Assembly (NCBI GenBank): GCA_026874595.1
Contig: CM049316.1
Coordinates: 75,563,676-75,627,675, forward strand
Length of the DNA stretch: 64,000 nucleotides
Reading direction: 5' to 3'
Source: Sipunculus nudus
Taxonomy: Eukaryota; Annelida; Sipuncula; Golfingiida; Sipunculidae
Shown: piece after piece, positions 24,352 to 39,300 of the stretch
Position numbering within the stretch: the stretch's first letter is position 1
Layout: each line of letters opens with the position of its first letter
Translations under genes and position numbers: made by a program
Notes under the pieces: model-generated
Seen by the model: only the letters and a program-made list of their open reading frames with translations
The model's database searches: none
Told to the model about the DNA's origin: nothing

Positions 24352-27300
24352 GTATGTACAATGTATACTTTGGCATCGATGTGTTTAATATTGTGGAAAT
24401 ATAATTATGATAAAAAGGTGACACCCGTCCTCCCCTGTCGAGTACCATTTTTTAACATAGCGGTGGATAACGTTACATTAATTTGCTCAAAATATATAAT
24501 ATATAGGTGTTGTTTAGGTTTTTTTTTAAGACCAGTATTACCAATTGTTAACGCATTACTTCAAAATTTGTGTGGTTTCATAATAAGAAGAAATGTATAC
24601 GTATATAAGAATAAGGCATGTATAGTTTAATAACCAATATATTTTATATGTAATGACATAAACTGCTCAAATATAGCTTGTTTTCTTGGCGACGTCATGA
24701 ACGTCATGCATATAACGTCATTGCGGAAGATAAAAATTTGAGCCAATAAAGTTTACTTTTAAGCCTGAATGACTCTCAAACAAGACCACCTTTCATTATA
24801 TAAGTCTTATTTTTCTAAAACTATACATCTCTTCTATATTAAAAAAAATATTTTATATTATTTATATATTATATTATTTTTATGATATTTATAAATTTAT
24901 ATTTTATTTTATTCTATTTTATAAAAAAAACCTAAACTGCACCATTATCATAATATTTCATTATTTATCTAAAGTTATGGTTGTTCAATAAATCCTTGCG
25001 ATGAATCCCCGACCCCAGGCCAGTTGACTTTTGACAGGGGCGCATGTAATATATACACTTTAATAATGGCCACCTTTTGTATTCTGTACACAAGGAATGT
25101 TGACTCAGGTCACTGTTGATAAACTGTAGTTTAGTATTTGATTAAAATTGAAATGTTTCACTACATTTAACACTTAAACGGCCTTATCAAAATATGGTTT
25201 ATATAACTAAATGCAACTACAATGAATGGTCGACTTTTATTATATTTAATGCTGTTAATTTGTTGTCAATGTCAATAATTATTATACACTACCACGGCAT
25301 TAAATAATCAAAATATCCTACTTTGTTAATGCAACACCGACAGATATTTCAGTAGTTTTATAATTTCATTATAGTTTAGTATGAACTTTATATAATAATT
25401 CTTATATCTATAAACAGAGATAAGACAACATAATAGCCATAGCGGGAATTCTCCTGGCCATGAAAACATGACTCGCAGGCCTTTTTTTAAATGAACGAAC
25501 TGGGCCTGAATATAATATTCACGTTTAGGTGCAAGTTGCCTCTTGAGTTCTCCCCTCTGACATTTAGAAGAGAGTGCACCCAATCAGGTCCGATATAAAT
25601 GCAAAAATGTACAGTATCACATGTTTGTACTGTCGTAATTATATTCGTTTCAGAGGATAAATGTGATGCACTTTTTTTTATAAAGCATGAACGTTTATAA
25701 GGCCTATAATTAATATTTTACCAGTTTATATTTAAAATTTCATTATGAGGCACAAATGGTTTCAAGACTTATTTAATTACGGGATGTATCATAAGTAAAA
25801 GCTATGGTCCGTGAGAGCCTGTTAGAAAACACTGTACAAGATAAATTATTCACTTGAAATGGTGAGTATGCAAACAAAACCTCTACCTCCAGGTTACCAT
25901 TGTGATTAAAATAACGTATACCCCTGTCTAGTATATTTGAGGTATCGAATGAAAGATAACGCGAAATATTGATAAATTCAGCAGCCATTTTGAAATTCTT
26001 GCACTATTACACTTATTTGTTATGCAGGTACAGATGATACCCAGCAATAATATTTGTTTTATCATAATGGATTTTACATAATTATTCGTAATATAAGTCA
26101 CAGTGAGATTATTACTCCCATTCCAGTTGCCCACGGAGCCTCTTGTCGTATTGGCTGCCATGGGTCACGTGGCGGGCGTGGAGAAATGTTTGGCGGCAGG
26201 AGCTGACGTTAACGCAAGACATCCACAGGTAATGTTATAACTTGAATATTGAAGCGAATTTTATGGAATAACATTCATACAGTCTCTCGTCGTAACTTCA
26301 GTCATAATGTATGTTAACATATCAGCATCTCGAAGTAACATTTTTTAACAAATCACATTACCTATATATATCAATAAAAAGTGACGGCATGCTGAGTGGA
26401 CTTGATATGAACCGGATCAACGGTTCAAATTCGATGGCCAAATTTGTAAAATGGAAATTCCTATTGTAGTCGCACCATCAATAGAAGCTGCAGCATTTGA
26501 TCACGGTTATACAGTGCGAGTGTTTTGTTTAAAATAACAGACAATGTTATCTGTACTGTCAGGAGGAGAGTACGTCGTTGATGCTGGCCACCAAGGGATG
26601 TCACGTGGACATCATGAAGAAACTGATCGAAGCTGGTGCTGAACTTTCTCTAGTCAATGCGGTAAGGCCAAAATAGTAAATAAATGAATAAAAGAATTAA
26701 TAAATAAAAGGTATGGTTCTCAGGCACCGCCGGCGTCAATTTTAAACCCCCGCATCAAATTCTTTAATTTTGATTTTCAATATAAACTTTCCAGTTTTAG
26801 CTCCAGCCGCTCGGACATTTCTTTCAAGAAGAAAAGATCATACAATTTTGATAAAATTTCCTTTGTTATGTATTGCTTTTACTTGTTAAGCAAAATAAAT
26901 CTGTTATTATCATGCTTTTCCCCTATCATTTGACATTTTTATCAAAACATACACCAAAATTAAATATAAGAAAAAAAAAATCGCCCGCCAGCATTGGTTT
27001 CTGAAAAAAGTGACTGAGAACCAAACCTTATTTTTTTCAATGGGGGGGGGGGGGGGGAGGGGGGGGGGGGCTAAAACTTGCAATTTGACGTAATCGTCAG
27101 AGCGCTTGTGTCCTGGTTAAATTTTTTTGAATAGCATTTCATCGGCAATTGCAGCACAACTGAATTTTTTATTACATCAAAATCTCGCTTTTTGTCTTCA
27201 GCACCTGTTTAATGTTTATAGTAGCAACTACCAGTCCTGCCAACACACTCTATAGCCATTGTGTTACCGGGCCTGAAGACACAAAGAAAAGAGGCGCCCG

Positions 27301-30300
27301 CAGGGGAGCAAATATTAAACTTATTAATTATGCACGTAATATGCATTTATTGCAAATAAAAGTGGGTGGAATCTCTTCGGACAAACCCGGAGCACATGTA
27401 TGTCGAAAATCACAGCAATCCGTACGACGGTATCAGAGGAGATACGGAAAATTACAAAAATCGCCTTACGCTATTAATGTATAGATGGTTGAACACATTA
27501 TATACGGTCTCCTGGATACGTATCAGTTTAATCACCAGGTGTCGCTGATAGTACTCCTGGCACATTTTACAACAAACAACCATGACGGCAAATGCTGCCA
27601 TACTGCGAAAATATATATAAGTGAGGCTTCGCTTAAAATCATTTTTTAAACATTATGAGTGAAGACTTTATTTTATGTGTACAGATATATTATGTTAACT
27701 CTTTTAAACCCGCGGTAATCTTACAAATAGGATCTCACTGCAAGTACGTAATCCAACATATGACTCTGTCCACTTTCTGTCTCCGACGTTAATGACACTG
27801 GCTAAGTACACAGTTTAGTGCATACAACTGAAGGAGAATATTACGATGCCAGACTGTTAATTTATTAACTGAACATCATCCAATGAACCTTTTATAAAAA
27901 TGGCAAAGAAAACGCCAATCCTATCTTAAACAGGCTGTTCGTTTTGTTTATATCCACATGTTTATAAAATATTGGGACCCGCTAAAATAATCTAAGCTCA
28001 TTTAACAAGGACATCTGGCAGTAAGCCATATGAGTGTTGCAGAGGATGTTTTACAACTAGTGACTTAATCATCCACATATATGCAAGTTATGTTACATGT
28101 TTTTTTTTTCTGTTTGTGTTTGTCAACATTGGTCATGTGACTTGTTTACTAACAGCTTTTTTTCATAAACAAGCTCATACATCCAACCCGGAGTCGTTAA
28201 AGAACTTTTTTTTAAATAAAATCACTTAGGCCAAAAAAAATAAAAGGACTGGTTCTAAGGCACCCCCACGTCAATTTTAACCCCCCGCATCAAAAGTTTT
28301 GATTTTCGACTTTCAAGAAAATAAAATAATACAATTTTAATCAAATTTTCTTTTTTTTTTATGCAGTGCTTTACCTGTTAAACGAAAAATTCTATTATTT
28401 TCATGCTTTTCCCTGATCATATGACATTTTTATCTAAACACACAAAAAAAGGTAAATAATGAAATATCGCCCGCCTGCTTGATTTCTGAAAAAAGTGCCT
28501 GAGAATCAAACATTTTGTTTAGGCCTCACAGTTTATCAATATGTACACACGGTGAGGCAGACATCTCACAAGTTCTAAAGATAAAGCAGGTGAAGGGCTG
28601 GCTTTAATTTTCTTCATCTGTGAGTTTAATATAGATTTTCCTTGTTATTTAGATATTTATAATAAAATGTATGGTTTCTGTCAGGCCAGTTGTCCGCTCC
28701 GAAAGTGATCCTATCGCCCAAATTCATGACCTTTATCTTATACTAGCTTATCCTACCGTTAATTATTTTGCACTTGAATACCAGTTTCGTTTCATACTAA
28801 ATATGGCCCCTTTAACCCTTTTCCATGATCGTGTTTCCGCGCGCGTTTTTATTTCCGCACGAGGAAAAATCTCACAGCGCGCTATTGATATTCCTCGCGG
28901 AAACGCGATCATGGAAAACGAGCCTTATTAGACCCATGTTGTTTAAAATTAAATGACAACTGACTAAACCGGTTTAATATTACAGAAGCTATAAGAATAA
29001 CTATACAGAACGATAAATTGTAAATTATTCATTAAGATATTAGAAAAAAAGTTAATTTCAAATCCTACTTACCACATATTTTATAAATAAAGTCAACTTG
29101 TGTTTGTTGATGTTCTAGGAAAATCGGACCATTTTTTAATGTCTGACTCATTGAGTCAAAAAACGGTAAGTTGCCTTGGTCCAGAGCAGCAAACTGCTTC
29201 CTGTCTTGATACACAATTTGCCAACAGATGGCGCTGCGATAAGCCCTTGGATATCTCATTTGAAATATCTCTTGATTTATAAGATAAAATCCCCCCCCCC
29301 CCCCCTCCGCCTTAGGACACACTTTACATCTTTCCCTACAGTCCAAGACCAAAAACATACCAGAGATGTGACTATATAGCATTTCCGTGACAATACTCCA
29401 CTGCGGCCACCGTCATTTTAATAATATTGATAACCAAGATCCTATAATCCAGAGAATTATTTTCGATGATTTGTCAATGCATCTAATAAAGTTTGATGTT
29501 ATTGTTTTACCAGTGTGGAAACAATGCTTTCATGGTTGCTATAGCGACAGGAAATGCCGAACCGGTCAACCTGTTATGGCAGCACAGAGAGAAATTCGAC
29601 ATCAACCATGCCAACAAGGTAGGTCTTATTCAGGATCAATATTGTCACACTCTTGGGCCCAATGCAACCCCCCCCCCCCCCTCCCCATCCCCCATCATCA
29701 CCACCACCCGTCATTCGATGATAAAAAATAGTGAAATAACTTCATTTGGTCGTTGCTTAAAATTTGATCAACTCCAACAATTACCAATATTCATGGTATC
29801 TTGTATATCTTAAAATTCAATCACGATATTTCTGAGCCTAGGACAGATAACTACTTTTCTCTGTGTGGGTCATTGTATACCCCCATGTAAGTAATTCTGC
29901 TTAGGTTCTGTGCCCTTAATGATCTATTTATGAACGGATTTTCGAGGTTTATCGAAGTGTACAAGTACATTGTATCTTACATGCATCTGTATACCCCAGT
30001 TTGAAACGGAAGTGGTAGTATTATTCCCACTCGGTTCCGATATCTGGAGGCAACAATGAAATTTTTATATTCGAAATAACGGTCCACTTTAAGGGGCGTC
30101 AGTACAGGGTGGGGGTATAATATATCCCCCCTCCCACTTTTTTAGTAAGGGGGGAATGGTCAATGTAATCATCCCCCTCTGTTATTCGGGAATAATATTC
30201 ATATATAGGAATTGAATTATATTAATAAATAGAATTTAAAATTTTGGTTCATTTCCGAGTTTACTATGAAAGGTTATAAATTTAAACCTGGTTTAGAATG

Positions 30301-33300
30301 ATCCTATACTGGAAACAATGGAATGTGTGTGTGTGTTTATAAAGATAGTTGTCCAAATTTTGATTACCCTTAAACATTTTTTAAGAAAGTAAACATTCTT
30401 GATAAGCATAAACGGCCCTCGCCCCCCCCCCCCCCCCCCCCCCGTGTCTTCTCATCCTCAGAAAGAACCTCATAGAAACGAAGAAGCCGCGGCCAAGATG
30501 AACTGGGGTTGTTATGTGGATAAAAATCTTAACAGCATTTCACAACATAACCCGATACTTTGTTAAGGAAGGGTAATTCGGCGCAGCATGAAATAGTAGC
30601 AATCGTTCAGTCTCGGAAGACTATGGAGTTGCGCCCTGAATTAGGATTCTAGAGCAACGTCATGTATGGCTGGTCAGGCCGATGCGGGAGTGGCAGTCTC
30701 TCCCAAAAAGAGTGCACAGGAACTCTGATGCTGTTCTGTCAGTTTGACTTCTGGCTTTCCTCTTCTGCCTCTTGACTATAGATTGCTGAGCTAAAGTTTC
30801 TTCGAACTTGTTGAAGCTTTTCTGTACTGTCTGCCTGCTGCTCGTTCTGAGGTGGTTGCTTCCCAGTTGTTTAGTTCGTGACCTGTTTAGTGACCTTCAG
30901 GTCTCTCTTGCAGACATCTTTGTGACGGGTTTGTTGTCTACCTGTGAGGCGTGCTACTTGTACCAGTTCACCGTAAAGGAGATCCTTAGGGATGCAACCA
31001 TCATCCATTCTAAAGACGTGTCCGAGTCATCAGATGCGTCTATGTTTGTGTATGGCCTACATGCTAGGGATTTAAGGCCTCTTCATGACAGCAGTGTTTG
31101 ACACTTTATCCTGCCAGCTGATGTCCAGGATGCGGCGGAGACAGCGCATGTGGAAAGCATTTAGCTTGTGCTCCTATCGGGCGCGTAGTGGACAGGCCTC
31201 ACTGCCTTTCAGCAAGGTGCTCCCAACACAGGCTCTGCAGACCTGGATCTTAGTGTGTTCTGTCAGCTTGCTGTTGTTCCACACTCTCTTGGTCAGCCTG
31301 GACATGGTGGTGGCCGCCGAGCCAATACGCCTGTTCAGCTCAGCCTCAAGGGACAGGAAGTCAAAGACCATTGAGCCCAGGTAGACGAAGCCGTGCACCA
31401 CTTCGAGCTGGTGATCTGAGATTCTGATGTCCGGTGGAGTGTCCGCATTCTGCCCCATCACTTGCGTTTTTTTCAGGCTGATCATGAGTCCAAAGGCCTG
31501 ACAGGCTCAGTGCACTGAATAAGGACATGAGCCTCTGCACGTTTTCAGCAGAGTGAGTTGTGACTACTGCATTGTCTGCAAAGAGGAGTTCCCGCACACA
31601 CTTTAGTTGGACTTTCCTCTTAGCCTGGAGAGGTTGAAGAAATATTCCCGTCTGACCTGGTTCGGAGGTAGATACCTTCGATGGCAGATCCAAAAGCATG
31701 CTTAACCAGGACAGCGAAGAAGAAGCATGAAATAAGGATTTTCTTTTTCATTCTAAGAAATTACGACACAGGCTTTGCTAGAACATCTACCAGATTTTAA
31801 CTTTTTATCGTTTGGGAACTTAGAATCATTTATTTAGATGGGAACCCTTCACAAATCTCAATCGTTGAGTTTAAGAATTGTGTTGGTTTGCGTGTTTAAA
31901 TGAAGTGTATTACCGACGGTTGTATTTTTAATTATTTTTCTCTTTACATAGGTCACATGGTTGTATTTTTTTGCTCTGTAGAAAGGCTACTCTGCTCTAT
32001 TGATGGCTGCAGAACGAATGTGGGAGACCTGCGTCCATCTGCTGCTGAGTGGGGGTGCCATTATGGAACACGAGGCCACAGTAAGTAAACTGTCCGTCGC
32101 TAGGGGTTATACACCCCCGAAGGATTGGACGTTCCAGGTTCTTTAAAACGGTGAACTCAACCGGCTGTTACTCAGACATACACTCAAAAAGATGAAAAAA
32201 AAGTGAGTTAACAAAACAATAGAAACATATTAAATGTAAACTTACACTTCTCTGGAGAGGCGTTTTCCACACATGATATAAAGATCCCTAAAGTCGATAT
32301 AATTGCACAAAATTACTGTGTCCTGCTTAATCCTAGATTACGTATGAAATTCCACGTGGCAAAAACGGCTGCTGATCACATGACCTTCGCGCACGTGACA
32401 TTGGAATTCACTCTTCTAGTCCAGGTCGCTTATCACTGTATGTACACAGGCACTCGCTAGCACTTCTCGCCGCTAAATAAAACTTGCTTGAAACAGTACT
32501 TGCTCCTCAATAAATAATGGTGAAAATCTTGAATCCCTGACAGAAAGGCTCACATCTTTCTTTGTAACAACACTTAGGCAGTGTCTGTCACTACAGTATA
32601 GTCCTGGATGTATCCCGCACTCTGTACCCGAATGTGTCACCGCGCACGATAATATTCGGTACCACACGAAGATCAGCTTATCAATTGTCCTGGTCTGTTC
32701 GCTGGGTTCACCACGGCAGAAACACCTCGACGTTTTACAAGTCCTTATGTAAAGACGACTCCACTCTCAAGTCCGTTAAAGAAATCTACCATTGTATCCC
32801 GCAAACACTGACGTACTTTACACAGGGAAATCGCCTCTCAGCTGATCAGACAATACCGGAACCTCCTCTGGACCGACGACAAACAGTCAGACTACACCAT
32901 CAAGCGCTTACCTAGGATTTTGTGTCGTTTTCTCTAGCGTCTACGGCTTATATACGCCTGCTTACGTCACACATTCTGACAGACTTTGGCATATCGCCTC
33001 AGAATATTATGCGGCCTGTCATTAATCGCATGAATATTAAACTGGACACACCTCTAGAGACCAAAGCATTTGATAAAATAAAGCAAGTATTTAGGTGCGT
33101 TGCCTTTGATGAGTACAGTAAACAATGCTACTACAGGAACCGTCTAGACCAAAACCGACAGGAACCGATTCCCTTGGAATTATGAATGTACTGAAACTAA
33201 CATAAAATAAAACACATAATTCTCTAAACTTACGTTCCCATGTAAACATCGAAACATGATACTACATAACAAGGTACAACCAATTATAGAAACATTCATC

Positions 33301-36300
33301 TTGATATAATATCCTCACATGTATGTGAAATAAAATAACTGAGACAGAGTTCTCTGGTGACAAGAAGTCATCGTTTCAGTTATCATCCATCTGCTAGAGG
33401 TCGTTTCTGCTCGAAACTAATCTCGAATCTCTTTCAGGCAGAGGGGGCGTCGGGGCCTATTATTATTAACAGTCAAATTTTAACATAAAAAAATTGTTGT
33501 ATTTCAAGGAAACGCCTTCTGCTTACATTTCACATGCGTATGCTTACAAAATATTATTTATTCCTTGAAGTCCCTTTCACAAAAACACATGTTTATACAA
33601 TTTGCATTCAAACGATATAACAAATTATAGAAACATTCATCTGGATATACTATTCTTACTTGAAAGTGAAATAAAATAACTAAGATACAGTTCTCTTGTG
33701 ACAAAAGGTCATCGTTTCAATTATCCATCTGCTAGAGGTCGTTTCTACTCGAAACTAATCCCGAATTTCTTCCAGTTTTGCAGAGCGGGCGTTGGGGCCT
33801 ACTTATATCAACTGTCAAAATTTAACATAAAAATTGTTGCATTTCAAGGAAACACCCTTCTGTGTACATTTCACATGCTTACAAAATATTACCGTTTCCA
33901 TGAAGTCCCTACCACAAAAACACCATTGTTTATACAATTTGCCTTCAAACGATTCTTGTCCAACATATTTAAACAGACTTTATTACCCCCTTCACTACAT
34001 TTATACCTACACCGCTGGTGTATTTAGAAACCCCGAACTTATTAACTTTACCCAAGCGCACTGCAATAGACCCAGCGATCACGACTGGTTTCCATACAAC
34101 TTTGCCCAGTCGCTATTCACCTTGTTCCGAAGGTCCCTTATGATTTCCATATATGTCTGAGCTAATTTAAGGATCGTCTGCTAAATGAAATTACCTTTTA
34201 TATTTCTGCTTAATGTATCTCTTTAAAGCAGTTTAAATCAAACACAAAACACAACAAAGGCATTAAGCTACGTTTTGCGTAACTGGTAACACGAATCCGC
34301 TTTTTTTATCCGTCGAATTGACGGAGACATGGCAGGGAAAGAAAAAGCGACATCTAAGGAGATGCTTTCACCGATGTTTTGTTTCACAGTTTTCTGATAT
34401 TTCTCCTATATCCAGACGGTGGTTAAGCATTATTATGTTTATTGGTTTGATCATTACACAGGATGGCACGACGGCCTTGATGATCGCGGCAAGGAAGGGA
34501 GACAAGAAGACGGTCCAACGCCTGGTGCTGGAAGGCGCAGAGATACTCACGGTGGACGAGGTGAGAATGTCCGTCCGTTAGGTTGTTTATAGATCACTCT
34601 CCTTCCCTGAGTCCTGTTAAACCACAGTCATCACTTTTTCTACATTTCTTGGTCTGTCTATTTCTGTCTCTCTTCCTGTCTGTCTATATATATATTTTTC
34701 TTTCTGTTTACCTGTATCTCTCCCATATTAGTTTAAGTGATCCGTATATTACAAGCAGCATTAGATTACATTTCTGTATACAAACAAATATCTGTCAACA
34801 TGTGTAACTATCGAGAAATATTTCAGTATATATATCCGTGACTGTAGGTAGCACTGTCTCTTGGACCAATATGAAAATAATGTAATAGTATTTAATTATC
34901 AAACCTTCAGGATATCATATTATCTATGCAAAGAGCTAGAAATAATGCAGAAGTATAATTCTGCAATTAGGAGAGAGTAAATCCATGAAGCTATCTCTAG
35001 AGTCCAACACCCTAACCTAAAGCAAAATTCTCTCCAGAAATTGACGCACGTTTCCTGTTGTTCAACCATTCAATCGCTGAGTCTTTGTCTGGATATCTTT
35101 TATTATATTCTACTCCACAGAATTATTCCACTGCGATTTGCCTGTCAGTGAAACACCGAAAGAAAGAAATCACAAAATTTCTACTCGACGCATTGACCAA
35201 GGAGGACCGTGACGGCTATGTAAGGGTAAGGGAAACTTCTCTTTATTTCAGTCCAGGTTGGGTCGAAAGAGTTCGTATTCGAGCACTCGTACCCATGAGT
35301 ACTTTATAGAATTCTCAGTACTGCAATGTATTCAAAATGACATAAATACTCATACTAATACTCGAGTACTTTGAATGAAATCATAAAAATGGGGTACTTT
35401 AAAAGAGTACCTTTGGGTATTTTAAAGAATAATTATATCACGACTCTTTTTGGATTAAAGTGAATGCCAGACAATTGAAACCGCATAACAGTGATTACCT
35501 AGCTACATTAATCAAGTGATCAGTACATGGGATTAATTCCACTAATGTGAGGTGAGTGTTACTCAGTGAGTAGATGTTTTAACCATGTTTATCCCCCTTT
35601 GCAAACGGTTGGTCAGCTACTAACTTCTGGGATTAGCAGTTGACGGTTTGCAAACAGCATTTCAGTAATGATAGACTTCCTTAAAACAATCTTATCACGG
35701 TTACCAAACAGCGGAGCCCTAGCTACCTCCCCAAATAAAGAGGGGATTGATTTGCCCGAGGAGTTAGTTTGTCAAACTAGACTGGTCCACATCTGGCATA
35801 TCATTTAGTTGTCATTTGTCAGTCAGTGAATTTAGATATATCTTCTGGGGAGCACATGCTTCTTTTTGGACCCCTTCACCATTGCCCAAGCTTCAACGTC
35901 CTTTGCCCTTAAAGAGACAAACTTGCCTTGTCATCTGAGAGCACTACCTTCTTTAAGTACAAAACATGCTTCTGAATAAATACACTTTGTTACACAAGGC
36001 CAGCATAGTCTTTCAATGGTGCACCTTAATTCAAAGAATGTCTATGCTTAGAAAATACATGTAGATGACCAGTGTTCCCCTAAATGCTAGTGTTTCTGGT
36101 TGCATTTAGCCGTGAACTGTTCCTTATCCATCCACGGTAACCTCCTCATGTCCTTATTAGGCTGGTATCACTAAAAGCAATGCATCTTTTGTTTACATGT
36201 TAGAATCTTAATCAAATGCATAACTGTGTGCAACTTTCCAGCACTGTAACAAAACTGGATGCAATGACGTTGTGTACACAAACACAGTTTCTTATTTAAC

Positions 36301-39300
36301 TTGTGAAAAAGTTTTACCCTTAATTGGACGTAGTTTCTCTTCTTTATATTTGTAGAACCGTGTGGACCTTTTAACCCAAATGGAGGATTCTGAGGAAACG
36401 GATGTTTTCCTCGAGGAAACCTTATATCCAGTGTTCAGGCAGCTGAGCCGGCGTGCCGACTATCGAGACCAGCTGCACAAGAGGCGCCTCATGGCTGACT
36501 GGCTCCCTGTAATACGCAGACATTTAGAAAATGAAGAACTGACCGATCATGCACTCAGAGGTATTATGGAGTTTTTCCACATGGACCTACAAGCGAAGAC
36601 TCCAGCGACAGATGCGAGGTTCATCGATGCGTTCTTGCGCAACGATGGTCAGAAAATCTTGATGGAGGCCCTCGCGAATTACACTTCGTACAACAGTCAT
36701 GAAATGGCCGCCACAGCATTTATGTTACTCCTACCCTTAAACCAAACCAAGGAAGGACAAAGATGGCTTGAAACCGATTATCATAAAGTCAATCAGTACC
36801 TGAGTGTGTTTGAGGAAAACATGGGTGAATTGTTATTTTCATCCGGACTGAAGAACTGCGTTGATTTACATTGGAGGAGATTTCAGAATGATTTTCGAAA
36901 GATTCAACTGGCTGGCTCGCAGAGGCATGGGGCGGAGTTAGTAGAGTTGGAAGAAAGAGAGAAAGCTCGTCGTGAGAAGAAAAGAGCCAAACGTCGTCAA
37001 AAGAGACACCAGAGTAAGCTCAAGGAATCTGGGGATAAAAATACAGAAACCCTCGCTGTATGTTCTGGTCAGACAAATAGCCAGACTTCGATAACTGAGA
37101 CATCCCCAAAGTCATTTGTTGGTGTGAAAATGAACACGCGAAATGATGAGACAGAAGAGGTTGAATGTGAGGTTGATTTTAATGAAGCATGTGCTCCTTC
37201 CGAACAGAAACAAAGCGGATCTGATGTGCAATATTGTGGACCGAATGGTCAGTCTGGAACACTTAATGACCACGTGACTGTGACAAAGGCCAGTGAGGTC
37301 GGTTCTGTTTCCGGTGACCCATCTCCTGCAGCTGCCATCCAGAAGGTTGACTCTACATTTGAAACAGTTGTACCAAAGAAAAAATCAAAGGAACACAAAC
37401 GAAAACTTAGCCATGGCTCAATTGAACCCCAGCATGTGAAAAAATTATCCCAAAATACTACTTTAACCTGCGTCACATGCAAAACACCAGAAACATCTAA
37501 AGTGAAGGCACATGATATCTCATTTGGCAACGGGAATACAATTAAAGTATCAAAGGATGTGACTGACCAAAACCGGAAGACCAAAAAGGTGAGCACTCGC
37601 ACACATCCTTCTAACTGGGCTGGGCTGTTCAAGAAAGGACCAGAGCCTATTGATCAAAGTAGTGCATGGCATGAACCTCCACCTAGTCATGATTGTAAAG
37701 GGATCTTTGAAATTGAAAATGAAAAAGTTGAAGATCAACTAAAATTGTCCACCCGAGAAGATGTTTTGAGTAGACCATCAAGGAAGACGAAGAAATGTGC
37801 CCCTAAAGGAAAACCACAGCCGCTCTTTAAATGGCTTAAACAGGACTCAAAAGGAAGCGAAAAAGCAGACGCTGATGTAGAACATGACTACATTTCATCA
37901 GAAAGAAAGAATCATGCGACATCTTCTTCTAACACGGCCGAAGCAAATTTACCAGATACATGTTCTTTGAATGCTGTAAACCCAGATGTTTTGAAGGAAA
38001 TTCCTATTGAAATCGTGAAAGAGGATATGCCCGAATGTCTAGACATGGCGCTAACATTGCAGGCCATATCTGAGATGAACAATGTAGAAGACGATGTTTT
38101 AAAAAAACAGATTTCAGGAGGTTGTGCGTCTGGGGATGAAACAACCGACCAAGGTTTCCTATGCGAAATGCAAACTGACATGGAAAATTCTTTGACTGAA
38201 AGTGTATACCTTGAGAGTGAATACTATGAAAAAGAAGATTGTAAAAATGAAAACTTTGAAAATGAAACAATGAAAAAAGAAAATACTGAGAAGGAGGAAG
38301 ACTTAGGGAGCTCAACTCTGGAAGGTCATGTGACTCCAATGGAACGAACCCACTCTCCTGGAGAGATCCCTCAACCAGATATGGAGAATAGTGACATTAT
38401 GGAGAGCAAACCTGTGCCGGATGAGCTGTTTACTCCAAAAGAAGATAAAGATAGCAATTATCATGGCCTTAACAGCGATGAGTCCTTCAAGCATGAACTT
38501 GTAGCAAAGGTCCCTGAAACCGCTTATTCTGAGTTATTTAAGAGTTGCGAAGCAACTGCAGACCAGCTGGAAACACAGGCCCAAAACAAACAGATTAATT
38601 ACTTCAAATCTCCTGAGTCAAATACGTCACTGGTTGCGTACAGTCCGCAATGCAATCTTTTTGACATAAATGCTTTTCAGGCTTGTGTACAGAGGTCGCC
38701 AGAGTTTGCAACCCTTACACCGGACACTCCTGAGCAAAACACTCAGGATGCTCAACTTAAAGGATCGCTGTGGGCACAGTTGAATCCTAAATGGTTAGGG
38801 ACAGGTGTATTCTCAGCAGCTGAAGAAAAGGACCCTCTCCTGCGTTTGATTTGGGCCCAAAGTCACCTTCCACTATTGAACAGTCCCTCCCAGATACCTC
38901 CATATCCTTCTCCGAAGGGACACCTCAGTTTCATCCATGGAGACGTCACTAGGTCAAGTAGCCCTTTGATTAGTCCAGATAACGCACGGGCCAGAGAGCT
39001 TCTTCCCCGGGGCATTGGAGTGGATAGCGATTGCAGTTTCTCTGATGGTGATGCAAGTTTTTTGTGTAAAGATGTCGTAGTGAAGACAAGTAGCAGTCCT
39101 GTGGGGGATGCTACCACAGTGAACCGACCCCAGGAGGAAGATACCAATAAGCTTGCCGTACCCGTGTCCCCTTTACTGTGTCCATCTGTAGACTCAGAGT
39201 CCACCTTGCAAGTCCCCGGCAGTCCCAAGGAGGGGTATCCTACAGGATTTTTCTTGAGTCCGAGAGACAGGTCTCCTCGCCTGCCCATGGCTGAACATCC

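Larger units (their letters stand above)
26662..29513 (+). other. Intron 3, with MITE copies and other repeats
   Basis: Contains two diverged Harbinger-like MITEs, a poly-G block at 27042-27070, a ~300-bp interspersed repeat at 27850-28160 related to 46620-46960, and a palindrome at 28821-28916. No coding exon was recognised. Confidence 0.6.

Noticed and set aside
30808-31384. Plus-strand frames of about 100 residues
   Set aside because: They are antisense shadows of the minus-strand LINE reverse-transcriptase remnant.
32634-33185. Plus-strand frames of 93 and 87 residues in intron 5
   Set aside because: No recognisable domain, no phase-compatible fit between ankyrin exons 5 and 6, which already join well.
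37249-39288. Several minus-strand frames up to 141 residues
   Set aside because: Antisense shadows of the giant coding exon 36356-39447.
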